A stretch of DNA of 64,000 bases from the NCBI RefSeq assembly GCF_900104055.1, contig NZ_FNJQ01000008.1, positions 1 through 64,000 on the forward strand. The letters are read 5' to 3'. This DNA comes from Pseudoselenomonas ruminantium. GTDB lineage: Bacteria > Bacillota > Negativicutes > Selenomonadales > Selenomonadaceae. A program made the position numbers and the translations under genes. Position 1 is the first letter of the stretch. Each line of letters begins with the position of its first letter. The notes beneath the pieces were generated by a model that was given only the letters and a program-made list of their open reading frames with translations, ran no database searches and was not told the origin of the DNA. Shown here piece by piece: positions 29,505-38,278 of the stretch.

Positions 29505-30566
29505 CTATGTCACCTTGACCTTGAACCGGAACGATTCCCGATATTCCTTCGGGATCAGCTCCGACAGGATCTTTTCGCAAAGGCCGCAGCGCTCGCACTC
29601 CCTGCACTCGCAGGTCAAGAGCTTGTCCGGTACTTTGTTGATGGTTATTTTTCGCAGGATTTCCCCAGGCAGCATGTACGAAGCGAACATTAACGTACCG
29701 GAGATCATCAGCTCCGCCAGCGGCAGGCTGTCATCCTCCGCAAGATACGCGTCGATGGTCTTGAACGGGTAATCGCCCGCAGCGTTTCGTCCCGCGATTT
29801 TGTAAATGTCCACAACGTCGTCGTAGTGCTTCTGCCAGCGAGGCAAGATCCAATTGGCGCGGAACAGGTCCGCGATGCCGTTTTGACAGCAGCTCAGGAG
29901 CACCGGACGCCGCCCCATGGCAATCGACAAATTATGATTGAAGGAATTCGGGCATCCCATCAGGCAAGCCTCGTTTACCAGGCATTTCAGCTTGAAGCCC
30001 GCGTCGTGCATCTCTTTCAGCCTCGTCGGCGTGCGCAGGATTTCCCGCGGCGGGTTGAACACAGCGACGCCGCATTTCTTCTGCCAGATTTCCATTTGCC
30101 GCAGGTTCCACTGGTAGGCGTTGCACGAGGTGTGTATCTCCGCCTCCGGCAAGAGCGCGTGCAAGAGCGCCGCCACCCGATAGTCGGAAAGGATAAATCC
30201 TTCGATCTGAAGCTCGTTTGCCGCCCGCGCCAGTGTGACGACGAAATTCTTAACTTCGTCGTCGGTGGCGAAGGGATAACACATGGCGTTGACGGGACAG
30301 ATACGGCGCACCTTGCCCTTGGAAAGCCGCAGGAACTCGAAGCAGTTTTTCAGGTAAAGAGCGCGCATCGCGTCCACATTGGCAGGATTTTCTCCCGACG
30401 ATTTTCTATCATCAAAGGCGAATCTCACGTGAGAGATCATCTCTTTGAACGGCAGCTCGCAATAGACGTGGTCGATGTGTTTTTTGCGTTTCTCCACCTC
30501 CTGCAGGAACCATTCGGGATCAACGCCGTTATATGGAACGGAGTAGATTCGACAGTCCGGGTTCAT
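29505..30566 (-). CDS. Peptidase U32-like, cysteine-rich protein of unknown function
   Basis: About 353 residues resembling the U32 peptidase/collagenase TIM-barrel family (IEGFILSDYRVAALLHALLPEAEIHTSCNAYQ; LKCLVNEACLMGCPNS). Cysteines are numerous: CLMGCP, a CC pair in VLLSCCQNG and a C-terminal CECRECERCGLC cluster. Some U32 proteins (UbiU/UbiV) bind an iron-sulfur cluster, so a metal or Fe-S site is plausible but inferred. The ATG at 30566 lies about 8 bases after AAAAGGGGG; in-frame ATGs at 30587 and 30608 lie at or before that site. Neighbour of the autotransporter on the same strand; divergent from a LuxR regulator. It might modify or mature the autotransporter; there is no direct evidence. 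Confidence 0.6.
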   Translation of the reverse strand: MNPDCRIYSVPYNGVDPEWFLQEVEKRKKHIDHVYCELPFKEMISHVRFAFDDRKSSGENPANVDAMRALYLKNCFEFLRLSKGKVRRICPVNAMCYPFATDDEVKNFVVTLARAANELQIEGFILSDYRVAALLHALLPEAEIHTSCNAYQWNLRQMEIWQKKCGVAVFNPPREILRTPTRLKEMHDAGFKLKCLVNEACLMGCPNSFNHNLSIAMGRRPVLLSCCQNGIADLFRANWILPRWQKHYDDVVDIYKIAGRNAAGDYPFKTIDAYLAEDDSLPLAELMISGTLMFASYMLPGEILRKITINKVPDKLLTCECRECERCGLCEKILSELIPKEYRESFRFKVKVT

Positions 30567-30639
30567 GACAACGTCCCCCTTTTCCATTTTATATACTCCG
30601 CTATTCAATGACGACAGGAAAATTTCCTTTTGCCCTTTC

Positions 30640-30698
30640 GTACAGTTTTGCCGTGTAAGCAGGGGAGAAGGGGAAAATCGACCTGTACCCGCGTACAG
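30640..30698. promoter_or_regulatory. Candidate operator in the divergent U32/LuxR promoter region
   Basis: CTGTAC at 30683-30688 and GTACAG at 30693-30698 form a perfect inverted repeat with a CCGC spacer, and a further GTACAG half-site lies at 30640-30645. This is the sort of two-fold site bound by a LuxR-type HTH dimer, and the adjacent gene encodes one. The rest of the 298-base divergent region is AT-rich with no other clear feature. Confidence 0.5.
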
Positions 30699-30864
30699 TA
30701 TTGCAATTATATCTGCTGATCATTGCTTTCTTATTGCCGATACAGAATTTTTTGCTTATAATATTTATGTGCGATTGTTATCCTTAACAAGAAATTATTT
30801 TCATTTTATTTTTTCATTCGAATTGCCAATTTGTTGATTGATAATTTGAATATAAAAGGATTTG

Positions 30865-32310
30865 ATGAACATGACTCCTACATCTTTATCGCCGATATTG
30901 CGTTCCATTATCTTACAAAAAGCTGTCGGCGCAGATAGATGCACCGTTTCCTTGTTCGTGGCCAATGCGTTGTACTTTTTCTGGGCCACCACGGTGTACA
31001 TGGCACTTCATTTTGCCGGCATCGACTGGCCACAAAATTTTTTCTCGTCCATTATCCCCGGTACGGAAATGTTACCGGATCTTTGCATGATGTTGGCGGT
31101 TTTCTCCGGCACCTTGTGCTACGGGCTCAGGCCTCCATACTGGCAGCGGTATCTGCTTCCGGTGTTGGCGACGATCATGCTTTCCGTAATGGCGTTCCCA
31201 TTCGTGGCAGCTGGCTCTCGCCTGTTGCTGCTTGCCTTCTTTATGGCACTTTCAGGGGGCGTGTTTGCGCTGATTTTCCATCTGATTTCCCTGCACGTGG
31301 CGCCGGACGTGACCGGTCGCTTCTTCGGTTTTTCGACCGCCTTTTCTCTGCTGTTGCAGTCTGGTTTCCATGCTGCTTTTGACGCTTCGTTGATCGGCTT
31401 TCTGACTGCCTCGGTGTTGTGCATGGGCGGTCTGGCAATGCTATTGCCCCAATGCCTGAAACAACCTGCCTCAAGGGAAACGCCGGCGGCTGAACAACCT
31501 GCGGAACAAACGCCTCCCCGTGTCGATATATCCGATTTCCGCTGGTCCGTACCCATGACGCTTTTGATTGTCGTCCTGCTGTCCCTGCTCCATGGCATTG
31601 GGGACCTGTATATGGACGCTTATCACAATTTTAATGATTTGTTTGGACTCTCTCGTCTGTCCTATGGCGCAGGTTCCATCGCCGCCGGTTATTTTGCCGA
31701 CCGCAACCGGCTGTATTTGCCCTTGGCCGCACTGTTTGCCAAAGCACAGGACATTTTGGATATCTGGATCGGACAAGAACAGGTTTTATATTACCCACTC
31801 CATTATTTTGGCGATTTCATGAATGGCTTCTTTACCCTGTTCATCATTCTAGCCTTTGTAGACCTTGCCGCCCACAAGCCATCGCTGAAACCCTGGGCCG
31901 TAATCGGTCGTTCCACGCAGATGTTTACCGTCAGCGTAGCCACTGTTTTCGGCGCTTTTATACTGGATGCGGACAAACTATTCTTTACTTTGTTGTATAT
32001 ATTAGCCATTGCCGGGTGTCTGGTCATTGTTCTCTACAGCGGTGCCCTGCGTTTTAACCTTGGTTCCGCCGCAGCGGAGGTGACACTCCCGTTACCTGCC
32101 CCGGATTACTGCACCCGCTACGGACTGACCCAGCGAGAGACCGAGGTGCTGGATTGCATTCTTTCTGGCCAAAACATTGCCGAAATCAGCGAAGCGCTTT
32201 TCATCAGCCAGCGAACGGTCAAGTTTCACATTACCGGCCTGCTGCGCAAAACTGGCACCACTTCGCAAAAGGAATTGCTCCTGCTGCTGTACGAAAAGCA
32301 GGGAAAGTAA
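30865..32310 (+). CDS. LuxR-type transcription regulator with an MFS-like 12-helix membrane domain
   Basis: About 481 residues. Residues about 20-400 are strongly hydrophobic with about 12 membrane helices and resemble an MFS transporter fold; the C terminus (about 415-475) is a LuxR/FixJ helix-turn-helix (LTQRETEVLDCILSGQNIAE, ISQRTVKFHITGLLRKTG). The regulator is therefore membrane-bound and may sense a small molecule in its transporter-like part. Such MFS-LuxR proteins are numerous in Eggerthella-type Actinobacteria and occur in other anaerobes. AAAAGGA precedes two candidate ATGs (30865 and 30871); the choice is uncertain by two residues. Likely controls the divergent U32-like/autotransporter pair. 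Confidence 0.85.
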   Translation: MNMTPTSLSPILRSIILQKAVGADRCTVSLFVANALYFFWATTVYMALHFAGIDWPQNFFSSIIPGTEMLPDLCMMLAVFSGTLCYGLRPPYWQRYLLPVLATIMLSVMAFPFVAAGSRLLLLAFFMALSGGVFALIFHLISLHVAPDVTGRFFGFSTAFSLLLQSGFHAAFDASLIGFLTASVLCMGGLAMLLPQCLKQPASRETPAAEQPAEQTPPRVDISDFRWSVPMTLLIVVLLSLLHGIGDLYMDAYHNFNDLFGLSRLSYGAGSIAAGYFADRNRLYLPLAALFAKAQDILDIWIGQEQVLYYPLHYFGDFMNGFFTLFIILAFVDLAAHKPSLKPWAVIGRSTQMFTVSVATVFGAFILDADKLFFTLLYILAIAGCLVIVLYSGALRFNLGSAAAEVTLPLPAPDYCTRYGLTQRETEVLDCILSGQNIAEISEALFISQRTVKFHITGLLRKTGTTSQKELLLLLYEKQGK

Positions 32311-32332
32311 ATTACAAAGGGAATAACAGACT

Positions 32333-32383
32333 AAAGGGGCTATCGCATGAATGTTTTTGTCTTCATGCGATAGCCCCTTTTGC
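32333..32383 (+). terminator. Terminator after the LuxR gene
   Basis: AAAGGGGCTATCGCATGAA and TTCATGCGATAGCCCCTTT form a 19-base perfect stem with a T-rich tail. Confidence 0.92.
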
Positions 32384-32455
32384 TTTGCGTAGCAGGATTA
32401 TGGCTTTGGGAGGCGAAGTAATATAATTTAGAAGAAAAATACAGGGGGCTTTATC

Positions 32456-32995
32456 ATGGGAACGATCATGTTAGTGGGGGCAGGAATCTTTATCGGCTGG
32501 CTGCTGTTTCGCCCGCAGGGTAATCCAAAGTATTCGCAGCCGGAGCAGGCAAGAACTGCTAAAGGGCTGACAGCAGATACACAGATGAGGGCGGAAAAGA
32601 ATCCTGCGCAGGGAATACAAGCGGGAGGCCGTTATCCTTCTGAGCGCCCGCAGGCCAGACCGGAAAGCCATACCCTGCGCAATGTGGCTGGCGGCATGGT
32701 GGCCGGGGCAGTGCTCGGTCATCTGCTCACGAATGAGCATCGGGCAGAAGCTCATCAGACCACAAATAACTACAATACCTACAATGATTATTATGACTAT
32801 GATGAACTGAATCGCGAGGACTATGACGAGGATGAAGACTATGCCCGCGATTATGATTATGACAGTGATGACGATGACAGCGATGATTACGATAGCTATG
32901 ACAGTTATGATGATGACTGCGACGGCGGCTATGACAGTGATTATGACAGCTCGGACTGGGGTGGAGATTCCTACGACGATGGCGGTGATTGGTAG
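32456..32995 (+). CDS. Membrane-anchored protein with an Asp/Tyr/Ser-rich acidic tail
   Basis: 179 residues, not assigned to a family. One N-terminal hydrophobic helix (about 3-17), a polar linker, a short glycine-rich hydrophobic stretch (NVAGGMVAGAVLGHLL, about 80-95), then about 75 residues made almost only of Asp, Tyr, Ser, Gly, Asn and Glu, ending in GGDW. The tail is extremely acidic and of low complexity, the type that binds divalent cations or forms flexible surface structures. AGGGGG lies before the ATG. Its 3' end overlaps the converging DUF4127 gene by 25 bases. Function unknown. Confidence 0.65.
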   Translation: MGTIMLVGAGIFIGWLLFRPQGNPKYSQPEQARTAKGLTADTQMRAEKNPAQGIQAGGRYPSERPQARPESHTLRNVAGGMVAGAVLGHLLTNEHRAEAHQTTNNYNTYNDYYDYDELNREDYDEDEDYARDYDYDSDDDDSDDYDSYDSYDDDCDGGYDSDYDSSDWGGDSYDDGGDW

Positions 32996-34656
32996 ATATA
33001 GGGCGTGGTTTCTAAATAGATCTCGAAGGTCCTGGGCCAGGGGTAACTGAGTTCCATGGTCAGATCATCGACAAAGATGGTGAAAGCCCCCTGTTCTGTA
33101 TGCAGCTGTACCGGCTTTTTCAAGGACTGGCTCTGCTTATAGGCGGCCAGATGTTTCTGCATGCTGGCTTGCAGCATGGCATTGGCCCAGCGCCAGTTAT
33201 GCTCGAGGTCCAGGTCTGCGGTATTGCGGTAGCCGGCTTTTTTGAGCGTGTGATTGACCGTATCGATGTCTTCCTTGAGATAGAAGTAATCCTCTAGGAT
33301 CCGGTTCTGCAAGAAACGGATATTGCTGGCGACGATGCCCAAAGCCTCTTTTTGGCTCGGGGCATTTTTTTGTGCGCTCAGATAGAGACTGGCTGAGGCG
33401 GCTGCCGTGCCGATGGCGTTGCTGGCCGTATTCCAGCCGGCATAGGCCGTCAGGGAGTTTATGGGGAAATCGTTTTCGAGCAGCAGCGGCAGGATGGTTT
33501 CCTGCGCCGTGAAGTGTTTGGAAAGGTCCACGAGGGCCAGTTTCCTGGACTGGTCGAGATAATCTCGGAGCTCCTGCACGTTCTGGCTGCGAAGGCTTAC
33601 GGTGTCTTTTTCATAGTCGTTGGTGGAGAGATAGAGGATAAGATCTGCTTCGTCAGCAGAGACTGCTTCCTGACCACCGAGCAGGGCAATCTTCTCGCGA
33701 GCCGTAGCGGCCATGTCGATTGCCATATAGGGCATGATGGTTTCGCGTGTCGTTGGATGATTATAGGCGATATAGACCTGCGGCCGATAGCCGGTTCTTT
33801 CGTTCTGATAGGCAGCCAGCATGGTCAGGGCAATCTCATCGGCGCCGTGAGTGATGACCGCCTTTTCTTCGGGCAGTCCTTCCTGCTGCATAAAAGCCCA
33901 AAGGTGTGATTTTTCGATATTGGGGATGCTGTATTCCTCACCGTCGTCCTGCCCCAAGACCAATCTCGTCAGGACGCCTTCTTTGACTAGCGCGATAAGC
34001 TTGCGGTTCAGGGCTTCGTTTTCGGCGAAGTGCTGCAGATATTTCTGCATGTTCTCCGGGCTGATGGCCGCTTCGAGCCGCGCAAGCTCCGTTTCGTCAA
34101 CCGCAAGGCCGGCGGCCTGCCGCCCCTTGAGACGGGAATAGGCCAGCAGGTCTTTTTTCTCCTGATAGCCGTCGATGGTATCCTGCGGCGTTTGCCGGGG
34201 CAGGATGCTGAAGGCCAGCAGCGGCTTATCCGGATTTTGGGCATGGAGCTGCCGCAGGAAGGCGATGAGTTCATCCTGCTGGGCAGGTGTGGCTTCTTTT
34301 TCGCGGGCGGCCAGCAGGCCTCCGTAGAGCAGCTGGTCGATGGAGATAATGGCCGCTTCCTGCTCAGGTAAATTTTCCTGCAGCCACTGGCGCATACCGG
34401 CGGTATCTCCGGGGGCCGAGTAATAGTCCTGTAGTTCTGATGGCGGTGTATGGATGGCATACCCCGCGATGGTGCCGGCGTCAATCACGAACTGGCGGCA
34501 GGGAGGGCGGCCATCCAGCGGCACGAGCAGGAGGTTTTGGGACGGCGCGTTGGGCTGGATATTGATGCCGGCAGGCGCAGCCGGATGCAGAAAGGTATGC
34601 CAGCACGCAAAGGCGAGGCAGAGCATGAGTCCCAGCAATATATATATTCGCTTCAC
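32971..34656 (-). CDS. DUF4127 family exported protein
   Basis: 561 residues. N-terminal signal or membrane segment (about 4-21) followed by a large domain that starts LLLVPLDGRPPCRQFV, the hallmark of DUF4127. The family has no settled function; a soluble, extracytoplasmic location is inferred from the N terminus. The start is GTG at 34656 with TGAGGT 8 bases upstream. It follows the AEC transporter gene by 10 bases, so the two form an operon. The 3' end overlaps a converging gene. Confidence 0.8.
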   Translation of the reverse strand: MKRIYILLGLMLCLAFACWHTFLHPAAPAGINIQPNAPSQNLLLVPLDGRPPCRQFVIDAGTIAGYAIHTPPSELQDYYSAPGDTAGMRQWLQENLPEQEAAIISIDQLLYGGLLAAREKEATPAQQDELIAFLRQLHAQNPDKPLLAFSILPRQTPQDTIDGYQEKKDLLAYSRLKGRQAAGLAVDETELARLEAAISPENMQKYLQHFAENEALNRKLIALVKEGVLTRLVLGQDDGEEYSIPNIEKSHLWAFMQQEGLPEEKAVITHGADEIALTMLAAYQNERTGYRPQVYIAYNHPTTRETIMPYMAIDMAATAREKIALLGGQEAVSADEADLILYLSTNDYEKDTVSLRSQNVQELRDYLDQSRKLALVDLSKHFTAQETILPLLLENDFPINSLTAYAGWNTASNAIGTAAASASLYLSAQKNAPSQKEALGIVASNIRFLQNRILEDYFYLKEDIDTVNHTLKKAGYRNTADLDLEHNWRWANAMLQASMQKHLAAYKQSQSLKKPVQLHTEQGAFTIFVDDLTMELSYPWPRTFEIYLETTPYIYQSPPSS

Positions 34657-34666
34657 GATGCAAACC

Positions 34667-35620
34667 TCAATGCAGGCAGAAAAACAACAGCGGGAAGATT
34701 ACCAGCAGGAATGCCGCGGTGGTGATGACGAAGGAGGAAACGCAAAGGTCCACATTGAGCTTGTAGAGCTTGCAGGCCAGCACGGCATTGATGGCCGTGG
34801 GGCAGAAGGTCAGGACCATCAGCGTGCCGCGCAGCAGGGAATCGCTGACGAAAAAATAGGTGACGGCATTGAAGATCAGCGGCGTGATGACAAAACGCAG
34901 GATGGTCAAGGTCTGGATATTCCCGGCATAGCGGCGCACCTGCCGGAAGTCGATCAGGAAGCCCACGGGCAGCATGGCAATCCAGGCGCCGATATGCACA
35001 AGGCTCTGGAAGATCTCGCCGAGTTCAGGCGGGCGCTGGACGCCGCCCGCGTTGAGGATCAGGCCGGCAGCCATGCCCAGCAGGCTCAGCTGGTTGATGG
35101 AGAAGAACATTTCCCGGAAATTATGGCCGGGACTGGATTTGCGCAGGGAGGCCGTATGCTTGAGGTAAAAATACTGAGCCATGGGGAAGACCACGATGCA
35201 GAGCAGGATGTTCTGTGTCGTGCCAATCAGCTGGGCATAGGCATAGCCCTGCTCATTGTAGAGGATGAAGGCACAGACGCCGCCCAGGGTTCCGAGATTG
35301 GCCAGCATGGCGCTCGCGATGAAGGCCCCGCGGTCCAGGAGGTTTTCCATGTGGCTGGCAAAGAACAGCCAGCCGATAGCTCCGGGCAGGAGCACCAGGG
35401 CAGCGCCAAATAATGGCACAAGCAGCAAGTTCCAGGATAGGGGAAGCACCCAGAAGCTCAAAAGCGACAGGGTGGTGTAGACGCAGATGACATTGAAGCG
35501 GATGACCTTGTTGATGATGTTATCGGACACCCAGTGCCGGTGGTGCATGAAATAGCCCACCACCAAAGGGCAGATCAGGTCAGTCAGCACATAGAGGATA
35601 CGCAGGGAAGCACCGTCCAA
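34667..35620 (-). CDS. AEC (auxin efflux carrier) family transporter
   Basis: About 317 residues with roughly ten membrane helices in two halves; segments such as FNVICVYTTLSLLSFWVLPL and LILNAGGVQRPPEL are typical of bacterial AEC proteins, many of which export or import malate and other carboxylates. The start is probably TTG at 35620, 8 bases after AAGGAG; the in-frame GTG at 35629 overlaps that ribosome-binding site. First gene of an operon with the DUF4127 gene. Substrate unknown. Confidence 0.8.
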   Translation of the reverse strand: MDGASLRILYVLTDLICPLVVGYFMHHRHWVSDNIINKVIRFNVICVYTTLSLLSFWVLPLSWNLLLVPLFGAALVLLPGAIGWLFFASHMENLLDRGAFIASAMLANLGTLGGVCAFILYNEQGYAYAQLIGTTQNILLCIVVFPMAQYFYLKHTASLRKSSPGHNFREMFFSINQLSLLGMAAGLILNAGGVQRPPELGEIFQSLVHIGAWIAMLPVGFLIDFRQVRRYAGNIQTLTILRFVITPLIFNAVTYFFVSDSLLRGTLMVLTFCPTAINAVLACKLYKLNVDLCVSSFVITTAAFLLVIFPLLFFCLH

Positions 35621-35753
35621 AATTTTCACTCCTTCATGTAAATAGGAAATATTATACTTATCCTAACATTTTTCCCGGATGGTGTAAACAAAACATTGCC
35701 TGAGGCTTAGTGGTAGTGTTATAATAGCCCAAGATACGAGAAAGGAGATTGTA

Positions 35754-36371
35754 ATGGAACATTTTTCAACGATTTTTTTGGATTTCATCGCTTCCTGGGG
35801 ATATGTAGCAGTGGCCATCCTGATGGCAGCGGAGAACGCCTGCATTCCCATTCCCAGTGAGCTGATTCTGGGCTTTGCCGGTTATCTGATCTTCGCCGAC
35901 CAGATGACGTTCACGGGGGCGCTTATCGCCGGTATGGTGGGCGGCATGGCCGGCTCCATCTTTGCTTATGCGGTAGGCCATTATGGCGGCCGCACCTTCG
36001 TGGATAAATATGGGCATTATTTCTTCGTCAAGAAATCCCATGTGGATATCGCCCAGAACTGGTTTGATAAATATGGCCTCAAGGCCGTGTTCTTCAGCCG
36101 CATGCTGCCGGTGGTGCGCACCTTTATTTCCCTGCCCGCAGGCTTTGCCCATGTGGATATGAAGAAATTCCTGTCGCTGACCTTCCTGGGTTCGCTGCCT
36201 TGGACGGCACTGATCCTCTTTGCCGGCATGGTGCTGGGCAAGAGCTGGGAAGTCATGCTGGCCATCGGTCATCAGGCCAGCCTCATCTTCGTGGCTATCT
36301 GTGCCGTGGTGATTGCCGTAATGTACCTGCGCTATCGCAAGCGCAAGCAGCAGAAACAAGTGCTGGAATAA
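35754..36371 (+). CDS. DedA family membrane protein
   Basis: 205 residues with about five hydrophobic segments. The DedA/SNARE-associated signature is clear: ENACIPIPSELILGFAGYL near residue 28 and FSRMLPVVRTFISLPAGFA near 118. DedA proteins act in membrane lipid homeostasis; several recycle undecaprenyl phosphate or flip phosphatidylethanolamine. AAAGGAG precedes the ATG and a terminator follows, so it is a single-gene unit. Confidence 0.92.
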   Translation: MEHFSTIFLDFIASWGYVAVAILMAAENACIPIPSELILGFAGYLIFADQMTFTGALIAGMVGGMAGSIFAYAVGHYGGRTFVDKYGHYFFVKKSHVDIAQNWFDKYGLKAVFFSRMLPVVRTFISLPAGFAHVDMKKFLSLTFLGSLPWTALILFAGMVLGKSWEVMLAIGHQASLIFVAICAVVIAVMYLRYRKRKQQKQVLE

Positions 36372-36373
36372 AA

Positions 36374-36405
36374 AATCGCTGGCTTTTGCAGCCAGCGATT
36401 TTTTA
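36374..36405 (+). terminator. Terminator after the dedA-family gene
   Basis: AATCGCTGGCT and AGCCAGCGATT form an 11-base perfect stem, then a T-run. Confidence 0.9.
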
Positions 36406-36426
36406 TTCTTGTTTTATGAGAAAACG

Positions 36427-36453
36427 CAAAAAAGGAGCCGCGATGCGACTCCT
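36427..36453 (-). terminator. Terminator of the tRNA-Gln gene
   Basis: On the minus strand AGGAGTCGC and GCGGCTCCT pair (one wobble) around a three-base loop, followed by TTTTTTGCG. Confidence 0.82.
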
Positions 36454-36465
36454 TGAAGTTTCATA

Positions 36466-36541
36466 TGGCAGGGGTAGCTGGACTCGAACCAACGCATGCG
36501 GGATTCAGAGACCCGTGCCTTACCAACTTGGCGATACCCCT
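36466..36541 (-). tRNA. tRNA-Gln (anticodon CUG)
   Basis: Minus strand. The acceptor arms AGGGGTA and TACCCCT pair fully, the discriminator is G and CCA is encoded. D-stem GCC/GGC, anticodon stem CGGGT/TCCCG (last pair a T-T mismatch) with loop CTCTGAA giving anticodon CTG, five-base variable loop, T-arm GTTGG-TTCGAGT-CCAGC. CTG reads CAG codons, hence glutamine. Confidence 0.93.
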
Positions 36542-36622
36542 GTGTGACGTCTGTCAACAGAAATATATTATACGGATGTCTGGCCTGTTTGTCAACACTT
36601 TTTTGCAAAAAAATTTACAGCT

Positions 36623-38095
36623 TTATATTTGAGCCTGTCTGCGGCGCAAAAGCTGGGCCAGCAGGTTCCATTCCCGCTGGTTGAAGGCGGTATGGATGGA
36701 CAAGGTCAGATGCCCCGCGGTCACGATCTTTACCGGCAGGTTGGTGATCAGGATATCATAATGGCTGCAGGTTCCCTGCGGTGTTACGAATTGCAGATGG
36801 AAATCGTCTCCGAAGCGGGAGAGGATTTCCTTTTTTATTTTCTCCTCGTAGATGGGACCGTAGTCGGTGAGCAGGGCCAGCCGGATCAGGGGCTCGCCGG
36901 CAGCCAGGTCGAAATACTGGCTGCAGAGCAGGATGTAGTGGGGGAGCAGGTAACGCTCATCGGCAAAACAGCGTCCGCAGGAGTGCGGAGCAAGCGAGGC
37001 AAAGAGCTTGTCCATGCGCTGGGCAAAGGCCGGGAAGTTCTGGCGATAGCTCTTGAGGAAGGGATAGCGTTCCAATAGGTCCGAACTGCCGCTGAGCAGG
37101 GCCCCGTGAAAATGCAGGCGATGGAGTTTCAGGCGGAAGCTCGGCGAGCCCATGCCCATCCACTGGGGAAAATAACGGGCAAAGACCGCCAGAAAGTGGT
37201 CGGTAGCCGTCAGCGGCAGGCAGTCAAAGCCGCGCACGTCGCGGGCGGCGGCAAAGAGTCGCTGCTGCACGTTCATGCCGAAGGGAAAGGCGTGCAGCAG
37301 ATAAAAGATGAACTGGCATTCAGCAGGACTGGCCGGCAGATGCAGGCGCTGGAAGAAGCGCTGGATGGCAGGCAGGGCCGTATGGTAGGCCTCGTTGTCC
37401 AGTCCGAGTTCCGCGGGCAGCGGCGTGGTCAGACAGTGGCGCAGGCTCAGCCGATGGGCGATGACTGCCAGCCAGTAGGAGAAATGCTTGCGGTCGCTGA
37501 TGGACATGGGGGCATCCAAAGCGCCTGAGATATCATCAATCGCATTCATCACGAGCTGGCGGGAGATGGAAGGAAAGGGCCAGGCATAGCCGCGGTAGAT
37601 CTGCAGGTAGAAGTTGTTGTAGAAATAGCGGATCTGCATTTCCCCACCGTCAAGGCGCATATCGGCGGCGTCCAGTGTCAGGGAAAAAGCCGCGAGCGTT
37701 TCCCGCATGGGCGAAAGCGCCCGGTAAAGGGAGGCGGAACTGATGAAATGGGCCAGGCAGAATGCCGTCGTGGTATCTGTGGTTTCGAGAAACAGGCTAT
37801 GGAAGAAATCATAGGTCAGGGACTGGCGGGCCAGACTGGTATAGACGCTGTGGATGCTGAGCCAGGGAGCACGCTGCAGGCGGATGCCCAATGCGGTGCT
37901 ACGCTCGATGGCCAGTTCTTCAGCGGGATAGTGCTTGAGCTGCCCGGTGAGGTTCTGTAGGTATTTGTAGATGGTACGCTCGGATAACCCCAGTTTGTCA
38001 GCCAGTTCCTGACAGGAGAAATAGCGCTCGTCAGAATCCAGCAGGCTCAGCAGGGCATATTCTTTTTGGAAGTTCTTGTCCAGGATTGGGAGCAT
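36623..38095 (-). CDS. Mga/BglG-type helix-turn-helix transcription regulator
   Basis: 490 residues. N-terminal winged helix (FSCQELADKLGLSERTIYKY, about 27-46) of the Mga/HTH_DeoR type; a long helical middle region like PRD-containing or Mga regulators; a C-terminal part (about 400-470, KIKKEILSRFGDD and HYDILITNLPV) that resembles a PTS EIIB-like fold without an obvious phosphorylatable Cys. Divergent from larA across 183 bases, so it is the best candidate for controlling the lactate racemase genes. Known LarR of Lactiplantibacillus belongs to a different family (Crp-Fnr). AAGGA precedes the ATG. Confidence 0.75.
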   Translation of the reverse strand: MLPILDKNFQKEYALLSLLDSDERYFSCQELADKLGLSERTIYKYLQNLTGQLKHYPAEELAIERSTALGIRLQRAPWLSIHSVYTSLARQSLTYDFFHSLFLETTDTTTAFCLAHFISSASLYRALSPMRETLAAFSLTLDAADMRLDGGEMQIRYFYNNFYLQIYRGYAWPFPSISRQLVMNAIDDISGALDAPMSISDRKHFSYWLAVIAHRLSLRHCLTTPLPAELGLDNEAYHTALPAIQRFFQRLHLPASPAECQFIFYLLHAFPFGMNVQQRLFAAARDVRGFDCLPLTATDHFLAVFARYFPQWMGMGSPSFRLKLHRLHFHGALLSGSSDLLERYPFLKSYRQNFPAFAQRMDKLFASLAPHSCGRCFADERYLLPHYILLCSQYFDLAAGEPLIRLALLTDYGPIYEEKIKKEILSRFGDDFHLQFVTPQGTCSHYDILITNLPVKIVTAGHLTLSIHTAFNQREWNLLAQLLRRRQAQI

Positions 38096-38129
38096 GGGAG
38101 TCCTTCTTTCTTATCGGGGAGTGATTTCC

Positions 38130-38170
38130 ATTTGCAATATTTGCCGTATATTGTGGCAAGTATTGATGAA
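38130..38170. promoter_or_regulatory. Candidate operator between the Mga-like regulator and larA
   Basis: The divergent region contains interleaved dyads: CAATAT-TTGCCGT-ATATTG and TTGCC-N9-GGCAA. Either could be the binding site of the neighbouring regulator. No test was possible and the rest of the region shows no clear consensus promoter. Confidence 0.35.
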
Positions 38171-38278
38171 AATATGATGGCTTGCTGTGTTAAGCTTATA
38201 TGCGTGCAAGCGGGAACAGAAAAAGTTACTCCCTATTGTAATGGAAATATATGAATTTGAAAAGAGAGGTTTTGGAAA

